Shown: positions 27,559-37,096, numbered from the stretch's first letter. The stretch: DNA of 64,000 nt from Apilactobacillus apisilvae (GCF_023380225.1 NZ_CP093362.1:806001-870000), one strand, 5' to 3'. Program-made: numbers and translations. Notes: generated by a model from the sequence alone, not told the origin.

Positions 27559-27763
27559 AATAAGTTCTCCTTAGTTTAAATATTTTTATATCGCACAAAA
27601 TAATTAATTTATATTTTTAATAACAGTAACCATATTAACAATCAATAAAACTTTTGAAAAAGAATTAGCCAATATTTTATTAATAAGTTGTCATTTAATC
27701 CCATCAAAACAATCATTTTACGGCTATCAGTATTGATGTGACAAAATTAAATAAATATCTCAA

Positions 27764-28366
27764 TTATGATGCAAAAGTAGCTAAAGTTCCTAAATACTCT
27801 GATCCAAGATCAATATCAATTAATTTAAAATTAACGCCTAATCGACTAGCTGAGTTTTTAGAAACAATATCTATATTAACACTTTTAGCCTTACCAGAAA
27901 GACCAGTCCCCAATAGTTTTAAGGTGGCTTCCTTAATCGTCCACAATTTCAGGGTTTCATTACCTTCAATTTTTTCAGGCAATGAACCTAAATATGATAA
28001 TTCTTGGTCATTGAAAGCACGAGAAATTCTTTTATAAGAAGATGGCCTTATCTTTTCAATATCGACTCCAACATCTTGATCACTAATAACCAAGATTACT
28101 AAATCATAAGAGTTGGAAATATTGAAATAAAATTCTTGTGATTTTAAATAAGGTTTTCCATGTTTACCATAATTAAATAAGTTACTATCGAGTAGCTCTT
28201 CAACACTAATGTTCATATAATCAGCTAACAAACAATTACCAACAATTGATTGTCTTTGATTATATTTATCAAAATTAACATTAACTTTTTTAAATATATC
28301 CTGATATTTAGGATTATTTATTGTATCAGTAAAAATTTGAATATTATTAGGCAAGTAAATGAACAC
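27764..28366 (-). CDS. 4'-phosphopantetheinyl transferase, Sfp type
   Basis: About 200 residues. It carries the Sfp/Gsp motifs GKHGKPYL, FNISNS (normally FNLSHS), GVDIEKIR with Mg-binding Asp/Glu, and WTIKEATLKLLGTGL (the W..KEA motif). It transfers phosphopantetheine from CoA to the Ser of ACP, matching its place in the fatty-acid operon. It overlaps the fabI 3' end by 20 bases. Start is either GTG at 28366 (no room for an RBS) or, more likely, TTG at 28354, 11 bases after AAGGG. Confidence 0.88.
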   Translation of the reverse strand: MFIYLPNNIQIFTDTINNPKYQDIFKKVNVNFDKYNQRQSIVGNCLLADYMNISVEELLDSNLFNYGKHGKPYLKSQEFYFNISNSYDLVILVISDQDVGVDIEKIRPSSYKRISRAFNDQELSYLGSLPEKIEGNETLKLWTIKEATLKLLGTGLSGKAKSVNIDIVSKNSASRLGVNFKLIDIDLGSEYLGTLATFAS

Positions 28367-29108
28367 CCTTATCAGCGTAAATTAAATCACCAGTAACACC
28401 AGTTGATAAATCACTCATTAAGAATGTAGCAACATTTCCAACTTGAACCGTATCAACTGATTCGCCATCAACAGTTCTAGCTTCTGATTCTCTTAATAAA
28501 TCACCATGATTCTTAATACCAGTAACAGCAAGTGTTTTAATAGCACCTGCAGAAATAGCGTTTACACGGATCTTCTTTGGTCCTAAATCAGTAGCAATGT
28601 ATCTAACATTAGCTTCTAAGGCTGCTTTAGCAACCCCCATCATATTGTATGAAGGAATAGCACGAGTTGATCCCATGTAAGTTAGTGTAGCAATACTACC
28701 TGATGGATTCATAATACGACTTGCATAACGTGATACTGAAATAAATGAGTATGCACTAACATCTTGTGCTAAATTATAGCCATCTTTTTCAACATCAATT
28801 ACGCCGCCTTCAAGTGTTTTCTTGTCAGCATATGCAATTGCATGAATAACTCCATCAATATTACCAAATTTTTCATGAATTTCATTAAATGTTTTTTCAA
28901 CATTTTCATCTTCTGAAACATCACATTGAATCATGGTAGTTCCTTCAGGGACAATTCGATCTAATTGACGTTTCAAACGATCATTTTGATAAGTTAAGAT
29001 AACTTCTGCACCATTATCCATTAAAGATTGAGCACACCCCCAAGCGATACTACGCTTGTTAGCAACCCCCATTATAACAATTCTTTTTCCATCTAATAAT
29101 TTTGACAT
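28347..29108 (-). CDS. fabI: Enoyl-ACP reductase FabI
   Basis: 253 residues, atypical SDR. NADH-binding GVANKRSIAWGCAQSL at 14-29 and the catalytic Tyr154-x6-Lys161 (YNMMGVAK) with Tyr144 match FabI, the triclosan-type enoyl reductase, not FabK. It performs the last reduction of each elongation cycle. Start ATG has a nearby AGGAGG. Followed by the overlapping PPTase. Confidence 0.95.
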   Translation of the reverse strand: MSKLLDGKRIVIMGVANKRSIAWGCAQSLMDNGAEVILTYQNDRLKRQLDRIVPEGTTMIQCDVSEDENVEKTFNEIHEKFGNIDGVIHAIAYADKKTLEGGVIDVEKDGYNLAQDVSAYSFISVSRYASRIMNPSGSIATLTYMGSTRAIPSYNMMGVAKAALEANVRYIATDLGPKKIRVNAISAGAIKTLAVTGIKNHGDLLRESEARTVDGESVDTVQVGNVATFLMSDLSTGVTGDLIYADKGVHLLA

Positions 29109-29154
29109 TAGATTTATCCTCCTAAATATTCAAATCAATTTTTTAAAAATTACA

Positions 29155-29922
29155 TTAGTTGAATTTACGGTAACGTGCATGACGATTTGCCAATAATTCT
29201 TCTTTAGGTAATTTCTTTAGTTCATTTATCTTATCAATTAATGCATTCTTAAAGTTTTGCATTGATTCATCATCATTGACTTCAGGGATAATTTTATCAA
29301 TTATTTCATTTGATAATAAGTCCTTTGGAGTTAATTGCATTTGTTCAGCAGCATCAGCTGCTTTACTAGAATCTTTCCATAAAATAGTAGCATAACCTTC
29401 TGGTGATAGAATGGAATAAACACTATCTTCAAATGCCCAAACAGTATCTCCAACAGCAAGTGCTAAGGCACCACCACTTCCACCTTCACCAACAATTACA
29501 CTAACATAAGGAACCGATAATTTAAGCCCTTGCATTATTGATTGGGCAATCATATATCCTTGCCCCTTATACTCAGCGTCCACACCTGGATAAGCACCTG
29601 GTGTATTAATTAAATTAATAATTGGACGATTGAATTTTTCCGCTTGTTTCATCAAGCGAAGCGCTTTACGGTATCCATCAGGTTCCGCTGATCCAAAATG
29701 TCGATCAATATTTTCATCAGTAGTATCACCCTTTTGAATACTAGTAATAGTGACTGGTTCGCCACCCATAGTTCCTATCCCTGCATAAACAGCCGGATCA
29801 TCACCATAAGCACGATCTCCATGTAATTCCATAAAATCTTCAGTAATCCCAGCAACTAATTTTTGGATACTAACTTTATCAGCACTTCTAGCCGCAAGAA
29901 CTCGATCGTATGCTTTTGTCAT
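29155..29922 (-). CDS. accA: Acetyl-CoA carboxylase carboxyltransferase alpha subunit
   Basis: 255 residues. The carboxyltransferase core is evident: EFMELHGDRAYGDDPA, GRPIINL-like NRPIINLINTPGAYPG, GEGGSGGALALAVGD (oxyanion and biotin pocket) and SPEGYATILWKD. Works with AccD to transfer the carboxyl from biotin to acetyl-CoA. It starts 10 bases after the accD stop (AGGAGG RBS). Confidence 0.95.
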   Translation of the reverse strand: MTKAYDRVLAARSADKVSIQKLVAGITEDFMELHGDRAYGDDPAVYAGIGTMGGEPVTITSIQKGDTTDENIDRHFGSAEPDGYRKALRLMKQAEKFNRPIINLINTPGAYPGVDAEYKGQGYMIAQSIMQGLKLSVPYVSVIVGEGGSGGALALAVGDTVWAFEDSVYSILSPEGYATILWKDSSKAADAAEQMQLTPKDLLSNEIIDKIIPEVNDDESMQNFKNALIDKINELKKLPKEELLANRHARYRKFN

Positions 29923-29932
29923 AATATCCTCC

Positions 29933-30739
29933 TTAATTCCAGGCCAATAATTTGGCTAATACTGATTTCATGTCAGAACGATTTACAATGGCATCCAAAA
30001 AGCCATTTTTAAGTAAGGTTTCTGCTCGTTGAAAATCTTTGGGTGGGCGTTGCTGAATTGTTTTTTCAATTACACGACGTCCAGCAAATCCAATTAATGT
30101 ATGTGGTTCAGAAAGATTAATATCACCTTCCATAGCATAACTTGCAGTTACACCACCAGTAGTGGGATCAGTTAGTACTGAAATGTATAATAAATCTTTT
30201 TCTGCATGATCAGAAACTGCTTGAGATACCTTAGCCATTTGCATTAATGAATGAATACCTTCTTGCATTCTAGCTCCACCTGAACAAGAGAAAACAACCA
30301 CTGGTAAACCCTCTTTAGTACATTTTTCAAATAAACGTGCCAATTTTTCACCAGTTGCGGTTCCTAAACTACCCATGATAAAGCGCCAGTCCATAACACC
30401 TAATCCAAATTCTTGATTACCAATTTTAGCAATTCCAGTTTGAATACTTTCGTTTAAATCAGTAATTTTTTTGGATTTTTCTAGTTTTCCGGAGTATTTT
30501 TCATCACTTAAAAATCTCTTAGGTGCCACAACGTCTTCATTAATTGGAGTAAATTCATCACAAGTTAACTTAATACGTTCATCTGCACCAAGTCTAAAAC
30601 CAAATCCACAATTAGGACATACTTTATAAGTACCTAGCTTTTTATTATAAAAATTATCCTTACAAATTGGACATTTAACAAATAAATGATCTGGAATCTT
30701 ATCCATCAAATCTTGTAAGTCTTCTTTATTTTTTGACAT
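29933..30739 (-). CDS. accD: Acetyl-CoA carboxylase carboxyltransferase beta subunit
   Basis: 268 residues. The N-terminal zinc ribbon has Cys23, Cys26, Cys41 and Cys44 (CPIC...CPNC). The carboxyltransferase domain shows SCSGGARMQEG and DPTTGGVTASYAMEGD. Forms the heterotetramer with AccA. Its start overlaps the accC 3' end by 14 bases, so the subunits are translationally coupled. Confidence 0.95.
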   Translation of the reverse strand: MSKNKEDLQDLMDKIPDHLFVKCPICKDNFYNKKLGTYKVCPNCGFGFRLGADERIKLTCDEFTPINEDVVAPKRFLSDEKYSGKLEKSKKITDLNESIQTGIAKIGNQEFGLGVMDWRFIMGSLGTATGEKLARLFEKCTKEGLPVVVFSCSGGARMQEGIHSLMQMAKVSQAVSDHAEKDLLYISVLTDPTTGGVTASYAMEGDINLSEPHTLIGFAGRRVIEKTIQQRPPKDFQRAETLLKNGFLDAIVNRSDMKSVLAKLLAWN

Positions 30740-32099
30740 TCTTCAACCACTCTTTCAAGAATGATTTTTCAATATACAAATTATTAAAATCTGAATCATT
30801 GAAATGTTTATCTTGTAATAAATCATTTAAAAATTGACGATTAGTGTTAACTCCATCAATTGAAAATTCATTAATTACTCGTCTCATCTTTACGACTGCT
30901 TCTTCTTTATTAGGCATATGTACAATGATCTTGGCAATCATTGAATCATAGAAAGGTGAAATTGTATCTCCAGATTCAACTCCTGAGTCAATCCGAACAC
31001 CTTTAGTCCCAAATGGAAAATTAACTCGTTTTAGCTTTCCTGGTGATGGAATAAATCCATTTGCAGGATTTTCTGCATTAATTCGACATTCAATTGCATA
31101 ACTATCAACATTAATATCAGTTTGAGTAAATGGTAACTTTTCACCTGCTGCAACCAAAATTTGGTCTTTGATTAATTGAACTCCAGATACTTCTTCAGTG
31201 ACAGTATGTTCAACTTGCAAACGAGTATTCATTTCCATGAAATAAAATTTGTTTGTTTTTTCATCAAGTAGGAACTCAAAGGTACCGGTGTTTTCATAAC
31301 CAATTTCTTTAGTAGCTTTAGCAACTAAGCTGCCCAAATAATCACGTTGGGATTGAGAAACTTCCATACATGGAGTTTCTTCAATTATTTTTTGATGTTC
31401 TCTTTGTAAAGAACAATCACGTTCAGGAAAATAAACAACGTTACCAAATTGGTCAGCAATCACTTGCATTTCAATATGTTTAGCATCGCTTAAATCTTTT
31501 TCCATATACAATGAATCATCATTATATGAAATTCTAGCTTCACGTTTAGTAGTGGTAAAAATATCCTTTAATTGATCTGGATTATCACATTCACGAATAC
31601 CTTTTCCACCACCACCGGCAGCTGCTTTCAACATAACTGGATAACCAATTTCATCTGCTAACTTCAAAGCCTCATCAATTGTATCAATTGAACCATCGCT
31701 ACCAGGAATAGTGGGAACCCCACTATTTTTCATTGCATCTTTGGCATGGGCTTTATTTCCCATTAAATCAATGACTTTCGATGTAGGACCAATAAATTTA
31801 ATTGAGCACTTTTCACACAATTCAGCGAATTCGGCATTTTCAGATAAAAAGCCATAACCAGGATGAATAGCATCACTTTGGGTTAAGATTGCAGCATCAA
31901 TAATCGCTGGCATGCTTAAATATGATTCACCAGGTTGTGGTCCACCAATACATACTGATTCGTCAGCTAGTTTAACAAACATACTATCCTTATCAGCGGT
32001 TGAATAAACAGCAACAGCCTTAATATTCATTTCATGAAGTGATCTTATAATTTGCACCGCAATTTCACCACGGTTAGCAATTAAAACTTTTTTAAACAT
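30726..32099 (-). CDS. accC: Biotin carboxylase subunit of acetyl-CoA carboxylase
   Basis: 457 residues from the ATG at 32099 (MFKKVLIANRGEIAVQ), with AAAGG 9 bases upstream; the ATG at 32108 touches the RBS and is less likely. ATP-grasp features are AAAGGGGKGIREC (glycine-rich loop), EMNTRLQVEHTVTE and the ERDCSLQREHQK segment with catalytic Glu/Arg. Carboxylates the biotin of AccB. Gap of 23 bases to the preceding fabZ-like gene. Confidence 0.95.
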   Translation of the reverse strand: MFKKVLIANRGEIAVQIIRSLHEMNIKAVAVYSTADKDSMFVKLADESVCIGGPQPGESYLSMPAIIDAAILTQSDAIHPGYGFLSENAEFAELCEKCSIKFIGPTSKVIDLMGNKAHAKDAMKNSGVPTIPGSDGSIDTIDEALKLADEIGYPVMLKAAAGGGGKGIRECDNPDQLKDIFTTTKREARISYNDDSLYMEKDLSDAKHIEMQVIADQFGNVVYFPERDCSLQREHQKIIEETPCMEVSQSQRDYLGSLVAKATKEIGYENTGTFEFLLDEKTNKFYFMEMNTRLQVEHTVTEEVSGVQLIKDQILVAAGEKLPFTQTDINVDSYAIECRINAENPANGFIPSPGKLKRVNFPFGTKGVRIDSGVESGDTISPFYDSMIAKIIVHMPNKEEAVVKMRRVINEFSIDGVNTNRQFLNDLLQDKHFNDSDFNNLYIEKSFLKEWLKNVKK

Positions 32100-32122
32100 T
32101 TCGATCATCCTTTAGGAAATTT

Positions 32123-32539
32123 CTATTCCATTGCAAAAATTAAAGTACCTTCACAAATAACTTCGCCATCTCTAGTAATTGTTCCATGACCTTCACCAAT
32201 ATTACGTTTAAGCTTAGTCATTTCAACATTTAATTCTAATTTATCTCCGGGGCGAAAACTATCTTGATATGATGCTTCTTTAATTCCACCAAAGAAAACA
32301 TTTTTACCCTTATATTCTGGCATTGATAATAATGCGCAAACTCCAGTTTGTGCTAACATTTCCATCGCAATTGGTCTAGGCATCCATAGATTATCGGATG
32401 GTTGATTTTGAAAAAACCATTCATTAATATTCAATAGTTTTAATGCTTTAGCACTTTTACCTGGCTGTACATCAATAATCTTATCAATCATTTGGAAAGG
32501 AAAACGTTGAGGAATAAAATCATGTACATTATAATCCAA
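32123..32539 (-). CDS. FabZ-like hot-dog protein lacking the catalytic histidine
   Basis: 138 residues. It aligns end to end with FabZ (FIPQRFPFQMIDKIID, then RPGDKLELNVEM near 95) and keeps Glu60 (AMEMLAQ). The catalytic motif normally reading FQGHFPGNPVMPG is FQNQPSDNLWMPR here: His is replaced by Gln46 and the Gly/Phe/Pro are lost. It lies between accB and accC, 2 bases after the accB stop, a position that usually holds the true fabZ in this operon type. Dehydratase activity is therefore doubtful; a structural, binding or regulatory role is inference. The canonical FabZ is at 27115. Confidence 0.88.
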   Translation of the reverse strand: MDYNVHDFIPQRFPFQMIDKIIDVQPGKSAKALKLLNINEWFFQNQPSDNLWMPRPIAMEMLAQTGVCALLSMPEYKGKNVFFGGIKEASYQDSFRPGDKLELNVEMTKLKRNIGEGHGTITRDGEVICEGTLIFAME

Positions 32540-32541
32540 GA

Positions 32542-32982
32542 CTAATCCTCCTCAACTTCGAAAATTGGTTGATCATATTCAACCATATCTCCGTTATCAG
32601 CTACTTGTTTAGTAATCGTTCCAGAGGTTGGACTTTTCACTTCATTAATAACCTTCATAGCTTCGATTACACAAACAGTTTCACCTTTTTTAACATGATC
32701 TCCAACATTTTTATATACTGGTTTTTCAGGGCTTGGTGAAAAATATACAATTCCTACTAGCGGTGCTTTAATTTTAGAAGCACTACTTTTAGGAGTTGCA
32801 GGTTTAGTAGCTGTTTCATTATTATTTACATCATTAGATGTATTTGAAGCAAAATTTTGTACCGGTGCATGTTCTAGCTTACTGAAATAAATATCAGTTC
32901 CATCATCACCAGTGATTTTAAATTCTTTCATGCTGGACTTATCGAACTTGTCCATTAAATTCTCAATATCTCTTTCATCCAT
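32542..32982 (-). CDS. accB: Biotin carboxyl carrier protein of acetyl-CoA carboxylase
   Basis: 146 residues from the ATG at 32982 (MDERDIENLM), 10 bases after AGGAG; a frame extended to 33018 has no RBS. N-terminal helical segment, an Asn/Ala/Pro/Ser-rich linker (about 42-72), then the biotinyl domain with EAMKVINEV, biotinylated at Lys110. Carries carboxyl groups between AccC and AccA/AccD. Confidence 0.95.
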   Translation of the reverse strand: MDERDIENLMDKFDKSSMKEFKITGDDGTDIYFSKLEHAPVQNFASNTSNDVNNNETATKPATPKSSASKIKAPLVGIVYFSPSPEKPVYKNVGDHVKKGETVCVIEAMKVINEVKSPTSGTITKQVADNGDMVEYDQPIFEVEED

Positions 32983-33029
32983 TATTAAACTTCTCCTGTT
33001 AATTAAGAATATTCTCACTTAACTGAACA

Positions 33030-33770
33030 TTACATTGTCAATCCACCATCGACGGTGATTACTTGACCATTCATGTATTCATTATCAATTAAAAATTCAA
33101 CTACTTGAGCAACTTCATCTGGATTACCGAAGCGACCAGATGGAATTTTTTCTTCCCAAGATTTAATATTTTTATCACTTAACTTATCAGTCATTGCAGT
33201 CTTAATCATTCCAGGAGCAACTGCGTTACAACGAATTCCACGAAGTGAACCTTCTTGTGCAGTCGTCTTAGTTAATCCAACTAATCCTGCTTTAGTTGAT
33301 GAATAATTAGCTTGACCTAAATTACCATGAAGGCCGGCAATACTAGACATATTAATAATGCTACCCTTACGAGCTCTTTGCATTTTTTTCATTGCAAATT
33401 TAGTCATATTAAAAGCACCAAACAAGTTAGTATTAAGTACTTGTTTAAAAGAATCAGCTTTCATTCTAGTTAATAAAGTATCTTGAGTAATTCCAGCGTT
33501 ATTAACCAAGACATCGATTTTTCCATATTTATCAACGATACTATCAATCATCGCTTTAGCATCATCTTCAGACGCAACATCACCAGTTAAAACTTCAATT
33601 TCATTATCAAAGTTAGCTTGTAACTCTTTGTTTTCATCATCACTTAATTCACGGTGAGAATTGACGATTACGATATTATTATCATCTTTGGATAAACGAA
33701 TTGCATCAGCTAATCCTAACCCCTTAGTTGCACCAGTGATTAAAATAACTCTCTTTTCAGTTTTTTCCAT
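33030..33770 (-). CDS. fabG: 3-oxoacyl-ACP reductase FabG
   Basis: 246 residues, classical SDR: cofactor loop TGATKGLGL at 12-20, NNAG at 90-93, catalytic Ser142/143 (INMSSIAG), Tyr156 and Lys160 (YSSTK). Reduces 3-oxoacyl-ACP with NADPH. It follows fabD with 2 bases between stop and start. Confidence 0.95.
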   Translation of the reverse strand: MEKTEKRVILITGATKGLGLADAIRLSKDDNNIVIVNSHRELSDDENKELQANFDNEIEVLTGDVASEDDAKAMIDSIVDKYGKIDVLVNNAGITQDTLLTRMKADSFKQVLNTNLFGAFNMTKFAMKKMQRARKGSIINMSSIAGLHGNLGQANYSSTKAGLVGLTKTTAQEGSLRGIRCNAVAPGMIKTAMTDKLSDKNIKSWEEKIPSGRFGNPDEVAQVVEFLIDNEYMNGQVITVDGGLTM

Positions 33771-33772
33771 GA

Positions 33773-34672
33773 TTATTCTCCTAACTTATCTAACAAGTCA
33801 TTTAAAGTTTCAACACTTTCAACATTATAAGTGTCTGCTTTCAATGTCTTTTTGGCAAGCTTGCTTAAAGTATTACCAGGACCAATTTCGATAAATGCAT
33901 CAATATCTTTGTCTTCAATAGATGCAACGTCTTGCATAAAGTGAGTTGGATTAATTAATTGATTAGTTAATGTGTCTTTAATAGTTTCTGTATTAAATGG
34001 TTTTACAGTAGTATTACTAATTACATCAACTTCTGGTTCATTGAATTCAACCGATGCTAAACGTTTTGCTAATTGATCAGAAGCTGGCTGCATTAAAGGT
34101 GTATGTGAAGCAACCGCTACCTTCAATGGAATAACTCTTTTAGCGCCTTTTTCTTTTAACTCAGCCATTGCTTTTTCAACGCCTTCTTTAGTTCCACCAA
34201 TTACAGTTTGTTTCTTAGTATTATAATTAGCAGGATAAACGTCATCAATTTGATCACAAACATCTTTAACAAAATCAGGACTAACGCCCAATACAGCTGC
34301 CATAGAACCTGGATTTTGCTTTCCAGCTTCATCCATGTAATGTGAGCGATCATGTACTAGCTTTAGTCCTGATTGAAAAGATAGTGCTTTAGCAGCAACT
34401 AAAGCACTATACTCACCTAAACTCAATCCCATCATCGCAACAGGTTGATCCAACTTGTCGGCTAAAATACGATGAATTGCTACACTCATCGTTAAAATAG
34501 AAATTTGAGTATTATTAGGATTATCAAAAATGTCTGGATCTGCTAAGTTTAAATCTAATGTCTTAGAAGCCTCATCAATTGTATCTTTGTAAATAGAATT
34601 ACTTTTATATAAATCCTGTCCCATTGATTTAAATTGACTGCCTTGGCCACTAAATAAATAACAAATATTCAA
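33773..34672 (-). CDS. fabD: Malonyl-CoA:ACP transacylase FabD, TTG start
   Basis: 299 residues. FSGQGSQ at 7-13 and nucleophile motif GLSLGEY (Ser84; many FabD have GHSLGEY, the Leu variant also occurs) with the catalytic His in VASHTPLMQPA. It loads malonyl onto ACP. The start is TTG at 34672, 9 bases after AGGAG. Confidence 0.94.
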   Translation of the reverse strand: MNICYLFSGQGSQFKSMGQDLYKSNSIYKDTIDEASKTLDLNLADPDIFDNPNNTQISILTMSVAIHRILADKLDQPVAMMGLSLGEYSALVAAKALSFQSGLKLVHDRSHYMDEAGKQNPGSMAAVLGVSPDFVKDVCDQIDDVYPANYNTKKQTVIGGTKEGVEKAMAELKEKGAKRVIPLKVAVASHTPLMQPASDQLAKRLASVEFNEPEVDVISNTTVKPFNTETIKDTLTNQLINPTHFMQDVASIEDKDIDAFIEIGPGNTLSKLAKKTLKADTYNVESVETLNDLLDKLGE

Positions 34673-34703
34673 ACCTAAACACTCCTAAATTAATTTAAAA
34701 ATA

Positions 34704-34949
34704 TTACTTTTCGTCAACTTGTTTTGCAACGTAATCAACTAGTTGTTGAACAGTTGCAATATCGTTATCAGTATCAATTTCGATATCGTATTCATCTTCT
34801 AGTGCATCGATGATTTCGAATAGGTCTAAACTATCTAAGTCTAATTCGTCTTGGAATTTAGTTTCCATTTTAATATCTTCAGCCTTAACATCTGATTGGT
34901 CTACAACGATTTCTTTTACCTTGTCAAAAATTGCGTTCTTGTCTGCCAT
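34704..34949 (-). CDS. acpP: Acyl carrier protein
   Basis: 81 residues, very acidic. Phosphopantetheine attachment at Ser40 in ELDLDSLDLFEII. Four-helix ACP fold length. Codons are cleaner (AAA/GAC/ATC) than in neighbours, fitting high expression. Upstream RBS GGAG lies before the ATG. Modified by the Sfp-type PPTase encoded in the same cluster, as far as context shows. Confidence 0.96.
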   Translation of the reverse strand: MADKNAIFDKVKEIVVDQSDVKAEDIKMETKFQDELDLDSLDLFEIIDALEDEYDIEIDTDNDIATVQQLVDYVAKQVDEK

Positions 34950-34979
34950 AATAAATACACTCCATATATAAAATAAAAT

Positions 34980-35951
34980 TTAGTATCTTAAAATAATTGT
35001 TCCGGTGGTTAATCCACCACCAAAACCTGATAGGACAATAATATCCCCTTTAGCTATTAAACCATTTTCCATCATTTCTGACAACAATATTGGTTCACTA
35101 GCAGCCGCTGTATTCCCATAACGGTCGATGTTGATGGGAAACTTTTCCGCATCAACTTTCATCTTACGTGCAACATTCTTTACGATTCTAGCGTTGGCTT
35201 GATGCAAAACAAAATATTTTACATCATCAGCACTTAAATTAGCATCGGATAATGCTTGATCAATAGAAAGTGGTACATTTTTGGTGGCAAAATTAAAAAC
35301 TTCACGACCATCCATATGAAAGTATTGATCAGTTTGATCAGCTATCTTTCCAAAATGTTCATCACCAATCATATGACCAGCTAATAAAGCTTTACCTTGA
35401 TCACCATAAGTTTTCAAGTTAGAAGCCAAAATTTGACCATCACCTTGATTAGAAACTAACATTCCACCAGCACCATCACCGAATAACACAGCAGTTGTAC
35501 GATCATGCCAATTAATTAATTTACTTAATTGTTCACCACCAATAACAATTCCTAAAGCATTAGGCTTACTATTAAGTAATGATTGCATTGTATAAGCACC
35601 ATACACAAATCCTGAACATGCAGCATTAATATCAAAAGCAATGGCATTATTAGCACCAATTAAGCCTTGAACGGCTGCAGCTGTGGATGGAGTTTGATAG
35701 TCAGAAGACATTGTTCCTACAATAATAAAATCAATGTCATCAACATCAACATTAGCCTTATCTATTAATTGTGAAGCAACCTCAGCACATAAAGAAGTGG
35801 TAGTTTCACTAACAGCTACTCGACGTTCCTTAATTCCAGTTCTTCTGCTAATCCATTCATCAGAAGTATCCATAATTTTCGTCAAGTCATCATTAGTAAC
35901 TACCTTTTCAGGAACAGCTTTGGCAGTTGCTTTAATTGAAAAACTGCTCAT
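34980..35951 (-). CDS. fabH: 3-oxoacyl-ACP synthase III (FabH)
   Basis: 323 residues. Catalytic Cys112 (DINAACSGF), His in VLHQANARI and Asn in YGNTAAASEP form the FabH triad. It starts chains by condensing acetyl-CoA (or a branched primer) with malonyl-ACP. First gene of the operon; AAGGAG lies before the ATG. No fabT/marR gene precedes it, unlike many lactic-acid-bacterial fab loci. Confidence 0.95.
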   Translation of the reverse strand: MSSFSIKATAKAVPEKVVTNDDLTKIMDTSDEWISRRTGIKERRVAVSETTTSLCAEVASQLIDKANVDVDDIDFIIVGTMSSDYQTPSTAAAVQGLIGANNAIAFDINAACSGFVYGAYTMQSLLNSKPNALGIVIGGEQLSKLINWHDRTTAVLFGDGAGGMLVSNQGDGQILASNLKTYGDQGKALLAGHMIGDEHFGKIADQTDQYFHMDGREVFNFATKNVPLSIDQALSDANLSADDVKYFVLHQANARIVKNVARKMKVDAEKFPINIDRYGNTAAASEPILLSEMMENGLIAKGDIIVLSGFGGGLTTGTIILRY

Positions 35952-36022
35952 GATATCTCCTTTAAACTAAATCAGTATTTGATAATTTATTTTTTAATAT
36001 CACTAGTTAAGTTTTAAATAAT

Positions 36023-36038
36023 TTGAAACTTTTTTCAA
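36023..36038 (-). promoter_or_regulatory. Dyad in the upstream region of the fatty-acid operon
   Basis: TTGAAA-N4-TTTCAA, a perfect 6+6 dyad about 75 bases before the fabH ATG, in an AT-rich stretch where the operon promoter must lie. It could be an operator for a fatty-acid regulator such as FabT, but it does not clearly match the TTTGA-N-TCAAA type sites I know. The promoter itself is not clearly readable. Confidence 0.3.
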
Positions 36039-36062
36039 CTGATATTTATCAGAGATTATTAA

Positions 36063-36105
36063 TAAAAAATAAAAAACCATCATTATTGTTGATACAACAA
36101 TGATT
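36063..36105 (-). terminator. Terminator of the GlcU-like gene
   Basis: Minus-strand stem ATCATTGTTG / CAACAATAATGAT (one bulge) followed by GG and a T-rich run (plus 36063-36076). It isolates the fatty-acid operon from the upstream gene. Confidence 0.75.
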
Positions 36106-36179
36106 ATATCATATAGTTTTCCTAATTTTTAATAAGTTACTATTTTTTTAATTTGTAACGTATTTTTTTATAGAAAACC

Positions 36180-37049
36180 TTAGATTGTCTGAATTAAGAT
36201 TCCACCAATGATAATAATTAATAAACCGAGTAATGTTAAGATTACTTTTTGCTTCCCTTTAACTTCGTGAAATAATACCATGCCACCAATTGTTGCTACC
36301 ACTACATCCATTTGAGTTAAAGTAAAACCAGTCGCAACTCCATTCAGTTTGATGGAAACTAAATAGGCAAATGCTGCAATCCCAAAAACAAATCCTAAAA
36401 TCATATTTTCAAAACTAAATTTATTAAAGATCGGTTTTTGAATTCGGTATTCTTTAATGAATAAAGAAAAAATAATTGCAGCAATTACCATGCCAATCGC
36501 TTGTGGAAAAATTGCATCCGAACCACCTACATTGGCTAGTCTTGGAAATGCTGAATAACCAATGTATCCAAATGTCCCAATAAACAAAATCCAAAATCCG
36601 TATTTATACTGATGCTTGGCTCCTGGTTCATCTTGTTTACCATTTTTAGTAATCAAAACAATTCCCAAAATGATCACTAATAATGCAAAAAAGCCTTTAT
36701 ACTTGTCCATTGCAGTTGGCCATTCTTGAAAGAAAATGACCGCTGTAATTGGATTACCAATTAATTGCATTGCAGTAGATAAAGGTGTGCCCAATGCAAT
36801 CCCCATGGATTTAAATGCTTGATATTGGGTCATTTGTCCAAAAGTCCAACACATTCCAGATATTAGACACAAAACAAAAGGTTTTAATGACATCTCGGGA
36901 CGATAAATTAAATAAACAATCAAAGGAACTAAAAAAGCACCATAAACGGTTCCACATAGTTGGTTAATCGTTGAGCCTCTAGCTTTTAACAAAATAATCG
37001 GTTGAATTCCCCAAAGCAAAGCTGGAATTAATCCAATTAAAATATTCAA
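36180..37049 (-). CDS. GRP-family sugar uptake protein (GlcU/RbsU-like), TTG start
   Basis: 289 residues, ten helices. LIPALLWGIQPIILLKARG in helix 1, CWTFGQMTQYQAFKSMGIALGTPLSTAMQLIG and the final VEVK-like LFHEVKGKQK are typical of the glucose/ribose porter (GRP) family, which takes up glucose or ribose by proton symport. The start is TTG at 37049, 9 bases after GGGAG. Monocistronic with its own terminator. Confidence 0.85.
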   Translation of the reverse strand: MNILIGLIPALLWGIQPIILLKARGSTINQLCGTVYGAFLVPLIVYLIYRPEMSLKPFVLCLISGMCWTFGQMTQYQAFKSMGIALGTPLSTAMQLIGNPITAVIFFQEWPTAMDKYKGFFALLVIILGIVLITKNGKQDEPGAKHQYKYGFWILFIGTFGYIGYSAFPRLANVGGSDAIFPQAIGMVIAAIIFSLFIKEYRIQKPIFNKFSFENMILGFVFGIAAFAYLVSIKLNGVATGFTLTQMDVVVATIGGMVLFHEVKGKQKVILTLLGLLIIIIGGILIQTI

Positions 37050-37096
37050 TTTTAAACACTCCCAAATATACTTATACGATAATTAAACCATATCAA

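Noticed and set aside
27559..27763. 24-aa minus-strand ORF in the gap after the PPTase gene
   Set aside because: No RBS and no features; treated as chance.
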